Notes under the pieces: generated by a model
What the model saw: the letters and a program-made list of their open reading frames with translations, nothing else
The model's database searches: none
Told to the model about the DNA's origin: nothing
In this document: positions 13,877 to 22,877 of the stretch, one piece after another
Position numbering within the stretch: position 1 is the stretch's first letter
How the letters are laid out: the number at the start of each line of letters is the position of its first letter
Position numbers and translations under genes: made by a program
Origin: Sphingobium sp. YR768
GTDB lineage: Bacteria > Pseudomonadota > Alphaproteobacteria > Sphingomonadales > Sphingomonadaceae
Assembly (NCBI RefSeq): GCF_900111125.1
Contig: NZ_FOGE01000032.1
Location: 1-48,037 of the forward strand
Direction of reading: 5' to 3'
DNA: 48,037 nucleotides

Positions 13877-16411
13877 ATGGCCAGCGCGGCACGACGTGGA
13901 ATTTTGACCGGAGCAGCGCTGCGCGCGCTCCTTATGGCCGGCAGCGCCGGGCTATCGATCGCGGCGGTCGCGACGCCTGCTTTGGCGCAGGCGACACCGG
14001 CCGCGCGCAGCTTTCAGGTCGAGGCGCAGCCGCTGTTGAACGCGATGCTGCAATTTACCGAACAGTCGGGCATTCAGGTCGGCTATTCGGCATCGATCGG
14101 GGCGGGCATCCAGTCGCCGGGCGTGTCAGGCAAGCTGGCGCCGACGCAGGCGCTGTCGCGGCTGCTGTCCGGCACGGGCCTGACCTATCGCTTTACCGGA
14201 CCCAATACGGTCACGCTGGAGCAGGGCGGCAATAGCGGCGGCACCGACACGCAGGGCGTCGGTGCTGCGGCCACGACCGGGCAGGGCAGCGGTGAGACGG
14301 CATCACGGGCGGTGCCGCTGGGGTCCGTGCGGGTCGAGGCGGATGCGATCGAGGTGCCCACCAATCTGGATCGCAACGCGGCCGGCAAGTCGCCGCTGCT
14401 GTCGACCAGCACCGGCGCGGCGACGCTGCGTGGGCGGATGGTCGACAGCATCGCCGACTATGCCCGCCGGGTCGACGCCGGGGTCAATTTCAACAGCAAT
14501 AATTTCAGCATCAATATTCGCGGTCTGGATTCCAACCGGGTGCTGACGACGCTGGACGGCATTCGCCTGCCCTGGCTGTCCGATGGCGCGCGCGGTGTGC
14601 AGGGGGGCGTGGCGTCCTTCGACTTTAACTCCCTGTCGGTCATCGATGTGGTGAAGAGCAGCGACGCCAGCTATTTCGGGCAAGGTGCGCTGGGCGGGGT
14701 GTTCGCCGCGCGCACGCTGGACCCCGAAGACCTGCTGGTCGATGGCAAGACGCAGGCGGCGCTGGGCAAGGCGACCTATGACAGCGCGAGCGACAGCATC
14801 TACCTCAATCAGGCGGCGGCTTTCCGCACCGGCAATATGATGGTCCTGATTCAGGGCGGATATCAGAACGGCCATGAAACCGAAAATCAGGGCAAGACCT
14901 ATGGCAGCGGTTCGACCCGCACCGCGCAGAACCCGGCCGATTATGATCAGGAAAATCTGCTGGTCAAAGTGCACCAATATCTGGGCGGCGGGCATCGCAT
15001 CGGCCTGACCGGTGAAGTCTTCAAGCGCAGCTATGACGAGAATACGCTGACCAGCGTGACGTCGACCTATCCGAGCTATGGCACGCTGGAGCAGAATAAG
15101 CGCAAGCGGGTGGCCGGCACCTATGACTATATGTCCGAAGGCGACGGGTTCATCCGGGAGGCGCATCTGGTCGGTTACTGGCAGCGGCTGAACCTGCGCA
15201 CCTATACGCAGGCGACCCGTACCACGGCGCCGATCGGTCAATATGACCGCGACAGCGATTTGCAGGATGAATCCTACGGCCTGAACGGGTCGATCGTCGC
15301 GGCCGCCACGACTGGCGCGCTGGAGCATGCGATCAGCCTGGGCGGCGAAGTCTATGCCACCAAGACCAGCCAATATGCATCCGGTGTCGATAACTGCACG
15401 GCCGCCATCTATAGTTGCAGCTTCCTGCATGTGAACCAGTCCGACATGCCCGATGTCGACGGCACGGACATCGGCCTGTTCGTGCAGGACCGGATCAGCT
15501 TTGGCGCGTTCCACCTGACGCCGGGCCTGCGGTTCGATTCCTACCGCCGCACGCCGCAGGAAACCGCGACCTATACCGTCAATGCCGCCTATGAAGGCCT
15601 GCCGGACAAGTCGCGCGATTCCAAATTCTCGCCCAAGCTGATGGCCGAATGGGATGTGCTGCCGAACCTGACGCTGTACGGCCAATGGTCGCAGGCTTTC
15701 CGGGCGCCATCGGCCACGGAACTCTATCTGACCTATGGTGGCCCCTCCAGCTATGTCAGCATCGGCAATCCCGATCTGAAGCCGGAAACCAGCAATGGCT
15801 ATGAAGTCGGGCTGAAATTCGGCGACAAGGACAATGGCGCGAAGATCGCCGTCTACGACAATTATTATCGCAACTTCATCGACTCGATCACGACCACGGC
15901 GGCGGCGGTGGGCCTGACGGGTGCCTATCCGTTCGGCGTATTCCGTTATGTGAACCGCGCGCATGTCCGCATCTATGGGGCGGAAGCGAGCGCCCAATGG
16001 TCGCTGACGCCCAACTGGCGGATGTGGGGATCGGTCGCCTATGCCCATGGCAAGGATACGGACGAGGATACATATCTCAATTCCGTCCCGCCGCTGCGCG
16101 GCATAGTGGGCGTGGGCTATCGGCAGGAGCGCTTCGGCGCCGATCTGTCCGCCACCGTTGCCGCCAAGCGCGACAAGGTGGAGACTATGAGTTCCTCGCT
16201 CAACAAGACGCCGGGCTATGGCATTGTCGACTTTACCGGCTGGGTGAAGCCGGGCCTGTTCGAGGGGCTGCGGCTTCAGGGCGGCGTCTATAATATCCTC
16301 GACAAGACCTATTATAACGCGCTCGACATCCCCGACAGCGGCAGCATCTCGCAGCTTTATTACAGCCAGCCGGGCCGCACCTACAAGGCGTCGGTCATCC
16401 TGTCCTTCTGA
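13877..16411 (+). CDS. TonB-dependent receptor with STN domain, probable heme/hemoprotein receptor
   Basis: 844 residues: a signal peptide ending ALA-Q, an STN signalling domain (SFQVEAQPLLNAMLQFTEQSGIQVGY), a plug, and a 22-strand barrel ending in Phe (ASVILSF). The plug (NFSINIRGLDSNRVLTTLDGIRLP) and the FRAP and NPDL boxes (FRAPSATELYL ... GNPDLKPE) are those of hemoglobin/heme receptors. Heme oxygenase directly downstream supports this. The His commonly found between FRAP and NPDL in heme receptors is absent here. The STN domain fits signalling to the adjacent FecR/FecI. ATG 13877 was preferred because it begins the signal peptide; GTG 13820 and ATG 13865 are alternatives. Confidence 0.88.
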   Translation: MASAARRGILTGAALRALLMAGSAGLSIAAVATPALAQATPAARSFQVEAQPLLNAMLQFTEQSGIQVGYSASIGAGIQSPGVSGKLAPTQALSRLLSGTGLTYRFTGPNTVTLEQGGNSGGTDTQGVGAAATTGQGSGETASRAVPLGSVRVEADAIEVPTNLDRNAAGKSPLLSTSTGAATLRGRMVDSIADYARRVDAGVNFNSNNFSINIRGLDSNRVLTTLDGIRLPWLSDGARGVQGGVASFDFNSLSVIDVVKSSDASYFGQGALGGVFAARTLDPEDLLVDGKTQAALGKATYDSASDSIYLNQAAAFRTGNMMVLIQGGYQNGHETENQGKTYGSGSTRTAQNPADYDQENLLVKVHQYLGGGHRIGLTGEVFKRSYDENTLTSVTSTYPSYGTLEQNKRKRVAGTYDYMSEGDGFIREAHLVGYWQRLNLRTYTQATRTTAPIGQYDRDSDLQDESYGLNGSIVAAATTGALEHAISLGGEVYATKTSQYASGVDNCTAAIYSCSFLHVNQSDMPDVDGTDIGLFVQDRISFGAFHLTPGLRFDSYRRTPQETATYTVNAAYEGLPDKSRDSKFSPKLMAEWDVLPNLTLYGQWSQAFRAPSATELYLTYGGPSSYVSIGNPDLKPETSNGYEVGLKFGDKDNGAKIAVYDNYYRNFIDSITTTAAAVGLTGAYPFGVFRYVNRAHVRIYGAEASAQWSLTPNWRMWGSVAYAHGKDTDEDTYLNSVPPLRGIVGVGYRQERFGADLSATVAAKRDKVETMSSSLNKTPGYGIVDFTGWVKPGLFEGLRLQGGVYNILDKTYYNALDIPDSGSISQLYYSQPGRTYKASVILSF

Positions 16412-16473
16412 CAATTTTCCAAAGGGAGAAGGGCGGTCCGAGCCGCCCTCTTCCGCCATCTAGGGTATAGAGT

Positions 16474-17073
16474 ATGAATCCAGTGCAGCCAGAACAGGGT
16501 GAACCGGGCCGGGCCAAAAGGCTGAAGGCGGCGACCCATGGGACGCATGACCGGCTCGACCGGTCGATCATGGAAGCGGCATCCTTCGCCACGATCGAGG
16601 GCTATCGGCGCTTTGCCGAGATCCAATATCATCTGCATCATGCGGTCGCGCCGCTCTATGCCGACGCGCGGTTGCAGGCGCTGTTGCCGGGGCTTGAAGG
16701 CCGGCAGCGGCTGGTGCTGATTTCGGCTGACCTTGCCGATGTGGGGATCGCCATTCCGGCAGTTGATGATGCGTCCGGGCCGGACGGGGATGTCGCGACG
16801 GGGCTTGGCTGGCTCTATGTCGTGGAAGGATCGAATATGGGGGCGGCGTTGCTGCGCAAGGAAGCGGCAAAGATCGGCCTGTCGGACGATTATGGCGCCC
16901 GCCACCTTGCTCCGGCCGAGGCCGGGCCGGCCCCGCACTGGCGCGCCTTTACCGCTGCGTTGGATGCCATCGTGCTGGACCCGGAGGAGGAGGCGCGCGT
17001 CGTGGCCGGCGCCAACGCTGCCTTCGCCCATGTTCAGGCGCTGGTCGATGCCCGCCTGTCTGCTGCTCTTTAA
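16474..17073 (+). CDS. Biliverdin-producing heme oxygenase
   Basis: 199 residues, the usual size. It opens heme to biliverdin, CO and iron in the cytoplasm. Proximal-ligand region: RLKAATHGTHDRLD, with H25 the likely axial ligand (H22 is a second candidate). The distal-helix signature LGWLYVVEGSNMGA is at residues 111-124, matching the LYVxEGSxxGG pattern of bacterial heme oxygenases. It follows the heme receptor after 62 bp with no terminator and precedes the DUF6607-like gene by 16 bp, so the three probably form one transcript. No bacteriophytochrome gene is nearby, so the role is more likely iron release than chromophore supply. Confidence 0.88.
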   Translation: MNPVQPEQGEPGRAKRLKAATHGTHDRLDRSIMEAASFATIEGYRRFAEIQYHLHHAVAPLYADARLQALLPGLEGRQRLVLISADLADVGIAIPAVDDASGPDGDVATGLGWLYVVEGSNMGAALLRKEAAKIGLSDDYGARHLAPAEAGPAPHWRAFTAALDAIVLDPEEEARVVAGANAAFAHVQALVDARLSAAL

Positions 17074-17089
17074 ACGAATGGAATTTGCG

Positions 17090-18100
17090 ATGAAGTCCCT
17101 GATCAAATCCATCCTGCTGGCCACCGCGATCAGTGCGGCCGTGCCTGTGCTGGCCGATGGCCCTGTTGCAGCCCCCTCCGCCGCAGCGAAGGCGCAGGCT
17201 TTCGACGCCGACCGGGCGTCGATCCTGGCGATGGCGGGCAATTTCAAGGTGAAGTTCGACATGCGCGAAACCACGCCATGGCGCGCCGACTATACGCCGA
17301 TCCCGGACAAGGTTTCGGGCGGGCATGAAGCGGTGCGGGTGGTCGAGGACAGCGGTCGCCGCATCATCCTGCAACATCTGCTGGTCGTCGATGACGGCAG
17401 CGGCAAGCCGATGGTGATCAAGCATTGGCGGCAGGACTGGATCTATGAGCCCGAAACCGTGCTGGTCTATGCCGGCAAGGGACGCTGGAAGCTGGACCCG
17501 GTGCCCGCTGGCCTGCGCGCTGGCCGCTGGTCGCAGACGGTGTACCAGACCGACGATTCCCCGCGCTATGGCGGATGGGGCCAGTGGACCGAAGAGGGCG
17601 GCGTGCGCCGGTGGCGCAGCAACTGGACCTTGCGCCCGCTCGCCCGCCGGGATGCGGTGCGCCATCCGGCCTATGATCGCTATCTGTCGATCAACCGCCA
17701 TTCGCCTTCGCCAGCGGGCTGGATCCACTGGCAGGATAATATCAAGATGGGACCGGAACCCGGTGCTGAACCGGGCAGCAGCGGCAAGGGTGAGAAGATC
17801 GTGCCGTTCGTGCAGGAATCGGTGCTGAACAGCTATAGCCGCGACACCGCATTCGATGCGGCGCCGGCCGATGCCTATTGGTCTGCGACGAAGGACTATT
17901 GGGCGGCGATCCGTGCGGGATGGGACGATGTCATCGCGCGTAACGGCGGCGTGGCCGTGACCGAGGTCGCCGAAACCGGATCGGCGGCGGCCGAGCGGCT
18001 GATGGGGCTGGCCGACGACATACAGGCGAAGAAGCTGAGCATCACGGACGCGAAGAAGCGCGGGTTGGCGGTGATCGCCGAGGTTGCCGGGAAGCCATGA
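17090..18100 (+). CDS. DUF6607-like secreted protein of the heme locus
   Basis: 336 residues with a signal peptide (ALAD boundary near residue 20) and a soluble mature domain rich in Trp, Tyr and Arg (for example IKHWRQDWIYEP and RYGGWGQWTEEGGVRRW). I recognise the pattern as DUF6607, a family of unknown function found beside TonB receptors in proteobacteria. It is the last gene of the heme operon. A periplasmic helper for heme or a related ligand is inference from position only. The start at 17090 gives a canonical signal peptide. Confidence 0.7.
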   Translation: MKSLIKSILLATAISAAVPVLADGPVAAPSAAAKAQAFDADRASILAMAGNFKVKFDMRETTPWRADYTPIPDKVSGGHEAVRVVEDSGRRIILQHLLVVDDGSGKPMVIKHWRQDWIYEPETVLVYAGKGRWKLDPVPAGLRAGRWSQTVYQTDDSPRYGGWGQWTEEGGVRRWRSNWTLRPLARRDAVRHPAYDRYLSINRHSPSPAGWIHWQDNIKMGPEPGAEPGSSGKGEKIVPFVQESVLNSYSRDTAFDAAPADAYWSATKDYWAAIRAGWDDVIARNGGVAVTEVAETGSAAAERLMGLADDIQAKKLSITDAKKRGLAVIAEVAGKP

Positions 18101-18110
18101 AAAAGCTGTG

Positions 18111-18139
18111 GCGGGCGGCCTTTCATATGGGCCGCCCGC
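18111..18139. terminator. Hairpin ending the heme operon
   Basis: A 10-bp GC stem (GCGGGCGGCC / GGCCGCCCGC) with a 9-nt loop starts 10 bp after the stop. No T-run follows, so termination efficiency is uncertain. Confidence 0.55.
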
Positions 18140-18214
18140 TGCGTGGATTAAGCCGAATCGGCGTGCCCTGATATTCATCATGGCCTTTCACCCCGATTGA
18201 GATAAGGCATTCCA

Positions 18215-18904
18215 ATGGACGAAGTATCGGCAGGACATGCACTGACCGGGCAGAGCGTGACGCGGCAGATGGCGCAGGATCATCTGGCGCTGGGACCGGC
18301 GCTGTTTGTCGAATGCGATTTCGAGCAGGCAGACATGTCGCATCTCGATTTTTCAGGGGCGCGGTTCGAGCGGTGCAATTTGCGGCAGGCGGATTTTGCC
18401 TCCGCAAACCTGACCGGGGCGTCCTGGCATGGCTGTCGTGGTGCGTTCGCATCGTTCCGGGGCGCGGCGTTGCAGGAAAGCATGCTGGTCAGTTGCGATT
18501 TCAACAACGCCAATTTGCGGCAGGCGAAGATGACGTCGGCGCGCTTTACGGGTTGCAAGCTGACGGGCGCGGACTTTTCCGGCGCGAGCGCGATCGAATT
18601 TCATCTGGAAGAAACGCTGCTGATCAACAGCAAGATGCCCGGCCTGTCGTTTCGAAAGGCGACGCTGCGTAAGGTCGATCTGGCGTCGGCCGATTTGCGC
18701 AATTGCGATTTCCGGATGGCAGTATTCGAGGAGTCCAGCCTGCGGGACGCCTATCTTCAGGGTGCGCGTTTTGATGGCGCGGACCTGCGTGGGGCCGATC
18801 TGGGCGGCATAAGGCTGGAGGATGCCCGGCCGTTTCGCGGCGCGACGATCTCGCGCGAGCAGGCCGGGCAGTTGCTGAGCGGGTTGGGCCTGAAGGTCCG
18901 GTGA
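18215..18904 (+). CDS. Pentapeptide-repeat protein
   Basis: 229 residues. Most of the chain is A(D/N)LxX or CxFxx pentapeptides, for example ADFASANLTGASW, CDFNNANLRQAKM and ADLRNCDFRMAVF, predicting a right-handed quadrilateral beta-helix. Cys at the central position recurs, a Qnr/McbG-like look. Known relatives mimic DNA and protect gyrase, but most pentapeptide proteins have no assigned role, so quinolone protection is not claimed. It has no signal peptide and so is probably cytoplasmic. AAGG lies 8 bp before the ATG. Its TGA (18902-18904) directly abuts the stop codon of the convergent MFS gene. Confidence 0.85.
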   Translation: MDEVSAGHALTGQSVTRQMAQDHLALGPALFVECDFEQADMSHLDFSGARFERCNLRQADFASANLTGASWHGCRGAFASFRGAALQESMLVSCDFNNANLRQAKMTSARFTGCKLTGADFSGASAIEFHLEETLLINSKMPGLSFRKATLRKVDLASADLRNCDFRMAVFEESSLRDAYLQGARFDGADLRGADLGGIRLEDARPFRGATISREQAGQLLSGLGLKVR

Positions 18905-20161
18905 CTATCTGGACCGGCGTACCGGGCAGATAGCGATCGCGCCGAGCAGGGCGAACAGGCAGCCGACGAAATAGATGGCGGCATAATCATTGCCCTGCGC
19001 GCTGCCGATGGCGAGGATGATCGGTGCGATCGCGGGGGCGAGCGACTGGGGCAGGCTGTTGGCGATCTGGAACACGCCCATATCCTTGGCGCTGTCCTCC
19101 GGCCGGGGCAGGATGGCGGCGAGCAGGGCGAGATCGACCGCGAAATAAAGGCCCTTGCCGATCCCCGCCATGGCCACGCCGACCAGGAATTGCGGCACGG
19201 ACGGGGCCAGCGCGATCGTCAGGAAACCGGCCCCCTCCAGCGCGGCGGCGAGGAAGACGAGCGGCTTGCGCCGGCCGGTCCAGTCGGTGATGAAGCCGCC
19301 GACCAGCGATATGGCGATGGTGGCGGTGGCGATGATCGCCATCGATTTCACCATCACCTGCGTTGCGTCGGACTTGGGCAAGGCCAACTGATCGGTCAGG
19401 AAGAAGAGCTGGTAAGTCAGCAGGAACGACCAGGCCATCATGATGAGGAAGCGGCTGCCGAAAGCCCAGCTAAAGTCCCAGTCGCGGAAGGGGGCGCCGA
19501 TCGCGCGCAGCATCGCGATGGGGCCGAGGCGGCGGTCATCGCTGCTGTCGGCCGGGCGATCGGGCAGGATCAGGCAGAGGATGGTGATGCTGACCACGGT
19601 GATCGCGAAGGGGGCGAGGAACATCAGCAGCGACGACCCCTGCGTATATTGGGTGATCCAGCTGCCCGCGAAGGTGCCCATGGTCGATGTCATGCCCAGC
19701 ATGCCGGCAACACGCCCCTGCCAGCGGACGGGGATGATGTCGGGCAGGATCGGCAGGCAACCGGCCTGCATGGCATTGAAGCCGGCCTGACAGATGATCC
19801 AGCCCACACCCAGCAGCGGCAGGTTGGGGGCCAGGCCGAGCAGCAGCAGGCCCGCGCCCGCGACGACCAATCCGCCCAGTAGCCAGGGCCGGCGGCGGCC
19901 GAAGCGGCTGCGCGTCCGATCCGACAGGGCGCCGCAGACCGGCGTCGCGACCAGCGCGACGAAACCGCCGATCGCCAGGATGACGCCCAGCCATCGTCCC
20001 TTTTCCGCCTCGCTCGCAATCTCGCCGACGCGCAGCGCCAGCGTCATCACCACCGGCGTCAGCAGCGCGACCCAGATGCCGAACTGCGCCAGCACATAGA
20101 TGGCGACGAAGCCCAGCGACACGGCGGGGCGAGTGGTTTCCGGCGAAGGAGATGCGGTCAT
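18905..20161 (-). CDS. MFS transporter, probable sugar (GPH/SuxB-like) permease
   Basis: 418 residues with about 12 membrane helices. The MFS loop-2/3 signature reads GALSDRTRSRFGRRRPWLLGG, and a second half-signature (GGFITDWTGRRKPLVF) occurs in the C-terminal half. RxGRRRPW is typical of sugar-cation symporters such as SuxB. It lies downstream of the sulfatase/GH3 operon on the same strand, but 131 bp away beyond a long palindromic repeat, so it may be separately transcribed. A role in importing the released sugar is inference from context. Confidence 0.8.
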   Translation of the reverse strand: MTASPSPETTRPAVSLGFVAIYVLAQFGIWVALLTPVVMTLALRVGEIASEAEKGRWLGVILAIGGFVALVATPVCGALSDRTRSRFGRRRPWLLGGLVVAGAGLLLLGLAPNLPLLGVGWIICQAGFNAMQAGCLPILPDIIPVRWQGRVAGMLGMTSTMGTFAGSWITQYTQGSSLLMFLAPFAITVVSITILCLILPDRPADSSDDRRLGPIAMLRAIGAPFRDWDFSWAFGSRFLIMMAWSFLLTYQLFFLTDQLALPKSDATQVMVKSMAIIATATIAISLVGGFITDWTGRRKPLVFLAAALEGAGFLTIALAPSVPQFLVGVAMAGIGKGLYFAVDLALLAAILPRPEDSAKDMGVFQIANSLPQSLAPAIAPIILAIGSAQGNDYAAIYFVGCLFALLGAIAICPVRRSR

Positions 20162-20211
20162 CGACGCGAACTTTCAAAGCGGGACGAGAAAGAGGGTATC
20201 AGCCCTTTTTC

Positions 20212-20281
20212 CGTCATTGCGAGCGTAGCGAAGCAATCCATGTTGCGCTGCGTGGATTGCCGCGCTTCGCTCGCAATGACG
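20212..20281. repeat. Long near-perfect palindromic repeat element
   Basis: Arms at 20212-20240 and 20253-20281 (29 bp each, starting CGTCATTGCGAGCG and ending CGCTCGCAATGACG) with a 12-nt loop. The sequence belongs to a widespread CGTCATTGCGAGCG...AAGCAATCCA palindromic repeat type. It sits between the second sulfatase stop (20293) and the MFS start (20161) and could split the operon's expression. Confidence 0.8.
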
Positions 20282-20292
20282 TGGGAGGCATA

Positions 20293-21936
20293 TTACGGGT
20301 GGTAGGTCTTGCCTTCGGCGTCGGCCTTCGCCTTGGCCGGGCTGTCGGCGAACAGGTCGTTCATCTTGGTCGGCAGATTGGGCTGGACATACCAGTCGGC
20401 CGGGAAGTCGGCGGCATGCGGGCCGTCGATATTGCGGTGGACGAGGCCGGAGCTGGTCTTGCGCGTATAGGGAACGACATGCGCGCCCTTATTGTTGGCC
20501 AGTTGCTCGAACAGCGCCTTGCGCAGGGTGATCTTGGTATCCAGCCATTTGGGATCCTCGATCAGATTGTGCATCTCGTCCGGATCGCTCTTGAGGTCGT
20601 ACAGTTCCTCCAGATCCCAGACGCCATGATATTGGATATATTTTACCCGATCGCGCTCGATCGCGAAGGTGGTGGGCGTCTGCGGGAAGCTCCATTCCCA
20701 ATAATATTCATAGACGAAATCGCCGGGGTTCCAGGTCTTTTCGTCGATCTTGCCCTCGGCCACGGGCAGGAAGCTCTTGCCCTCCATCTGCGCGGGCTTT
20801 GCGACATGGGCGATGTCGAGGAAGGTCGGCGCGAGGTCGAGATTGCGCACGACGGCGGGGTTGGTCACGCCCTTGGGCACCATGCCGGGCGCCCAGACGA
20901 TCATCGGCACCCGGACGGAGGGCTCATAGGCGTTGCGTTTGTCGATCAGCCCATGTTCCCCGATCAGGAAGCCGTTGTCGGAATAGAAGACGACCATCGT
21001 ATTTTTATCGAGATGGTTCTTCTTGAGGTAAGCCAGGATGCGACCCAGGCTCTCATCCACGGGGGACAGGGTGCGATAATAGTCGCGGACCTGCTCCGTC
21101 ATGGGGTTGTTGGTGTGATAGGGGAAGTCAGCGCCGTGCCAGCTATTGCGCTGATTGCGGACCCAGAGCGGCTTGCCGGCATTATTTTCCGGCGTGTCCG
21201 CCATGCTGGCGGGCAGGTTGATCTTGAGGTCGCTATATTGCGCCTTGTACCGGTCGGGCGGCAGCGGGTCGCTATGGACCGCCTTGTGGCTGAGATAGAG
21301 GAAGAAGGGCTTGGACGGATCGCGGCCCTTTTCCAGCCAGTTCATGGCATAATCGGTCAGCTCGTCGGTGATATAGCCGGTGCGCTTCACATGCGCGCCA
21401 TCGACGTTCAGCATCTGCCGATCGCCCGCCGCGATCTTGTCGGGGCTGAGCTGTTCGGTCGGGAAATAGGTGCCCTGGCCCTTGAAGCTGACCCATTTGT
21501 CGAAGCCGGGGCGGGGGGCGTCGGTGTCGAAGCCCATATGCCATTTGCCGAAGAAGCCGGTCTGATAGCCCGCTGCCTGAAGATATTTGGGGAAGAAGGT
21601 CAGCCCTTCCTCCGAACTATTATTATTGTCCACCACGCCATGGTTGCGCGCGGTCTGGCCGGTCAGGATGGTCGCGCGGCTGGGCGAGCAGAGCGAGGAG
21701 GTGACGACGGCATTGGGGAAATAGACGCCGTCCCTGGCCAGCCGGTCGATATTGGGGGTCTGAAGGCCCGGCGTCAGGAAGCCCATCGCATCATAGCGCA
21801 GATCGTCCACCAGCACGAAGATCATGTTGGTCGGCTTGGGCTGCGGCGCGTTCACCGGCTTGGCGAAGGCGCCCGGCCCCAGCAGGGTGCAGGCGGCGAT
21901 CGCGGCGGCGCGCAGCGCGCGACGGGCGTGGGTCAT
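20293..21936 (-). CDS. Type I sulfatase (CSPSR), GlcNAc-6-sulfatase-like
   Basis: 547 residues with a signal peptide (AFA-K). Active-site motif CSPSR is at residues 83-87; C83 becomes formylglycine. Metal ligands DD (44-45) and the later YSDNG...GEHG motif are present, as is GKWHMG. Its layout (VDDLRYDAMG, SSLCSPSRATILTGQ, RPGFDKWVSFKGQG, LYLSHKAVH) resembles S1 sulfatases acting on GlcNAc-6-sulfate. That subfamily assignment is from memory and moderate. It is the last gene of the tightly packed operon; its ATG overlaps the FGE stop (ATGA). The upstream-extended frame lacks a signal peptide, so ATG 21936 is preferred. Confidence 0.88.
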   Translation of the reverse strand: MTHARRALRAAAIAACTLLGPGAFAKPVNAPQPKPTNMIFVLVDDLRYDAMGFLTPGLQTPNIDRLARDGVYFPNAVVTSSLCSPSRATILTGQTARNHGVVDNNNSSEEGLTFFPKYLQAAGYQTGFFGKWHMGFDTDAPRPGFDKWVSFKGQGTYFPTEQLSPDKIAAGDRQMLNVDGAHVKRTGYITDELTDYAMNWLEKGRDPSKPFFLYLSHKAVHSDPLPPDRYKAQYSDLKINLPASMADTPENNAGKPLWVRNQRNSWHGADFPYHTNNPMTEQVRDYYRTLSPVDESLGRILAYLKKNHLDKNTMVVFYSDNGFLIGEHGLIDKRNAYEPSVRVPMIVWAPGMVPKGVTNPAVVRNLDLAPTFLDIAHVAKPAQMEGKSFLPVAEGKIDEKTWNPGDFVYEYYWEWSFPQTPTTFAIERDRVKYIQYHGVWDLEELYDLKSDPDEMHNLIEDPKWLDTKITLRKALFEQLANNKGAHVVPYTRKTSSGLVHRNIDGPHAADFPADWYVQPNLPTKMNDLFADSPAKAKADAEGKTYHP

Positions 21937-22877
21937 GGACGGGTTTCCTTCTTGTCCCGGATGATGCAGCGAAAGCCGATATGGCTGGTCGCGCTGTCCA
22001 CCGCCTGCGGATGGCGGGCGGCGGGGCGATAGCGCTGGCAATAATTGGCGGCGCACAGATGCGATCCGCCCTTCAGCACCTTGCGCGGAATGGCGATGTC
22101 GGGCGTGGCGGGATCGAAACTCTCCCGCTTCGTGCCGCCGCGCGGGTTGGCGGGGATGCAGCAGCTACCCTTCGTCTTGCGTTCGATCCGGGGTTGGGCG
22201 AACCAGTCGGTCGTCCATTCCCAGACATTGCCGATCATGTCGTACAGGCCATGGCCGTTGGGGGTGTAGGTGCGCACCGGGGATGTGCGCTCATAGCCAT
22301 CCTCCAGCGTGTTGCCGTATGGGAAGGCGCCCTGCCAGTAATTGGCCATCATCGCGCCGTCCGGCGCCAGTGCGTCGCCCCAGGCATAGTCCGCGCCGTC
22401 CAGGCCGCCGCGCGCTGCATATTCCCATTCCGCCTCGGTCGGCAGCGCCTTGCCCGCCCATTTGGCATAGGCTTCCGCATCGGCATAGGCGACATGGACG
22501 ACGGGGTGATCCTCCAGCCCCTCGATCCGGCTGTCCGGGCCATGGGGATGGCGCCAGTCGGTGCCGAAGCTGAACTGCCACCACTGGCTATAGTCTTCCA
22601 GCGATACCGGGCCACCCGTGCGCTGGAACAGCAGCGATCCCGCCCGCGCCATCGCCGGGTCCATGCCGGGATAGTCCTTGGGGTCGGGCGCGATTTCCGC
22701 CAGCGTGACATGGCCGGTGGCTTCCACGAAGCGGGCAAAGTCACGGTTGGTGACGGGCGTTTCGTCGATGCGAAAGCCATCCACCTGCACCCGGCGCACC
22801 GGCGCTTCTTCCGGGTAGAAACGGTCCGACCCCATCAGGAAGGGGCCGCCGGGCAGGTGGATCATGCCGTCCGTCAC
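21933..22877 (-). CDS. Formylglycine-generating enzyme (FGE/SUMF1 type)
   Basis: 314 residues. It oxidises the sulfatase active-site Cys to formylglycine using O2 and copper. Key motif GGSHLCAANYCQRYRPAAR contains C275 and C280, the pair that binds copper in characterised FGEs; many SUMF1-like proteins of other functions lack it. Other family marks are GGPFLMGSD, ETPVTNRDFARFV, LPTEAEWEYAARGG and GNVWEWTTDW. No signal peptide is seen, so it acts in the cytoplasm before sulfatase export. It starts at GTG 22877, overlapping the GH3 stop (GTGA). Its position between sulfatases implies dedicated maturation of both. Confidence 0.93.
   Translation of the reverse strand: MTDGMIHLPGGPFLMGSDRFYPEEAPVRRVQVDGFRIDETPVTNRDFARFVEATGHVTLAEIAPDPKDYPGMDPAMARAGSLLFQRTGGPVSLEDYSQWWQFSFGTDWRHPHGPDSRIEGLEDHPVVHVAYADAEAYAKWAGKALPTEAEWEYAARGGLDGADYAWGDALAPDGAMMANYWQGAFPYGNTLEDGYERTSPVRTYTPNGHGLYDMIGNVWEWTTDWFAQPRIERKTKGSCCIPANPRGGTKRESFDPATPDIAIPRKVLKGGSHLCAANYCQRYRPAARHPQAVDSATSHIGFRCIIRDKKETRP

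Noticed and set aside
16474..17073. Bacteriophytochrome-linked heme oxygenase (bphO)
   Set aside because: No phytochrome gene is adjacent; the neighbours are a heme receptor and its regulators.
18215..18904. Quinolone-resistance (Qnr) protein
   Set aside because: The pentapeptide fold is certain but the specific Qnr loop features could not be verified, so only the fold is reported.
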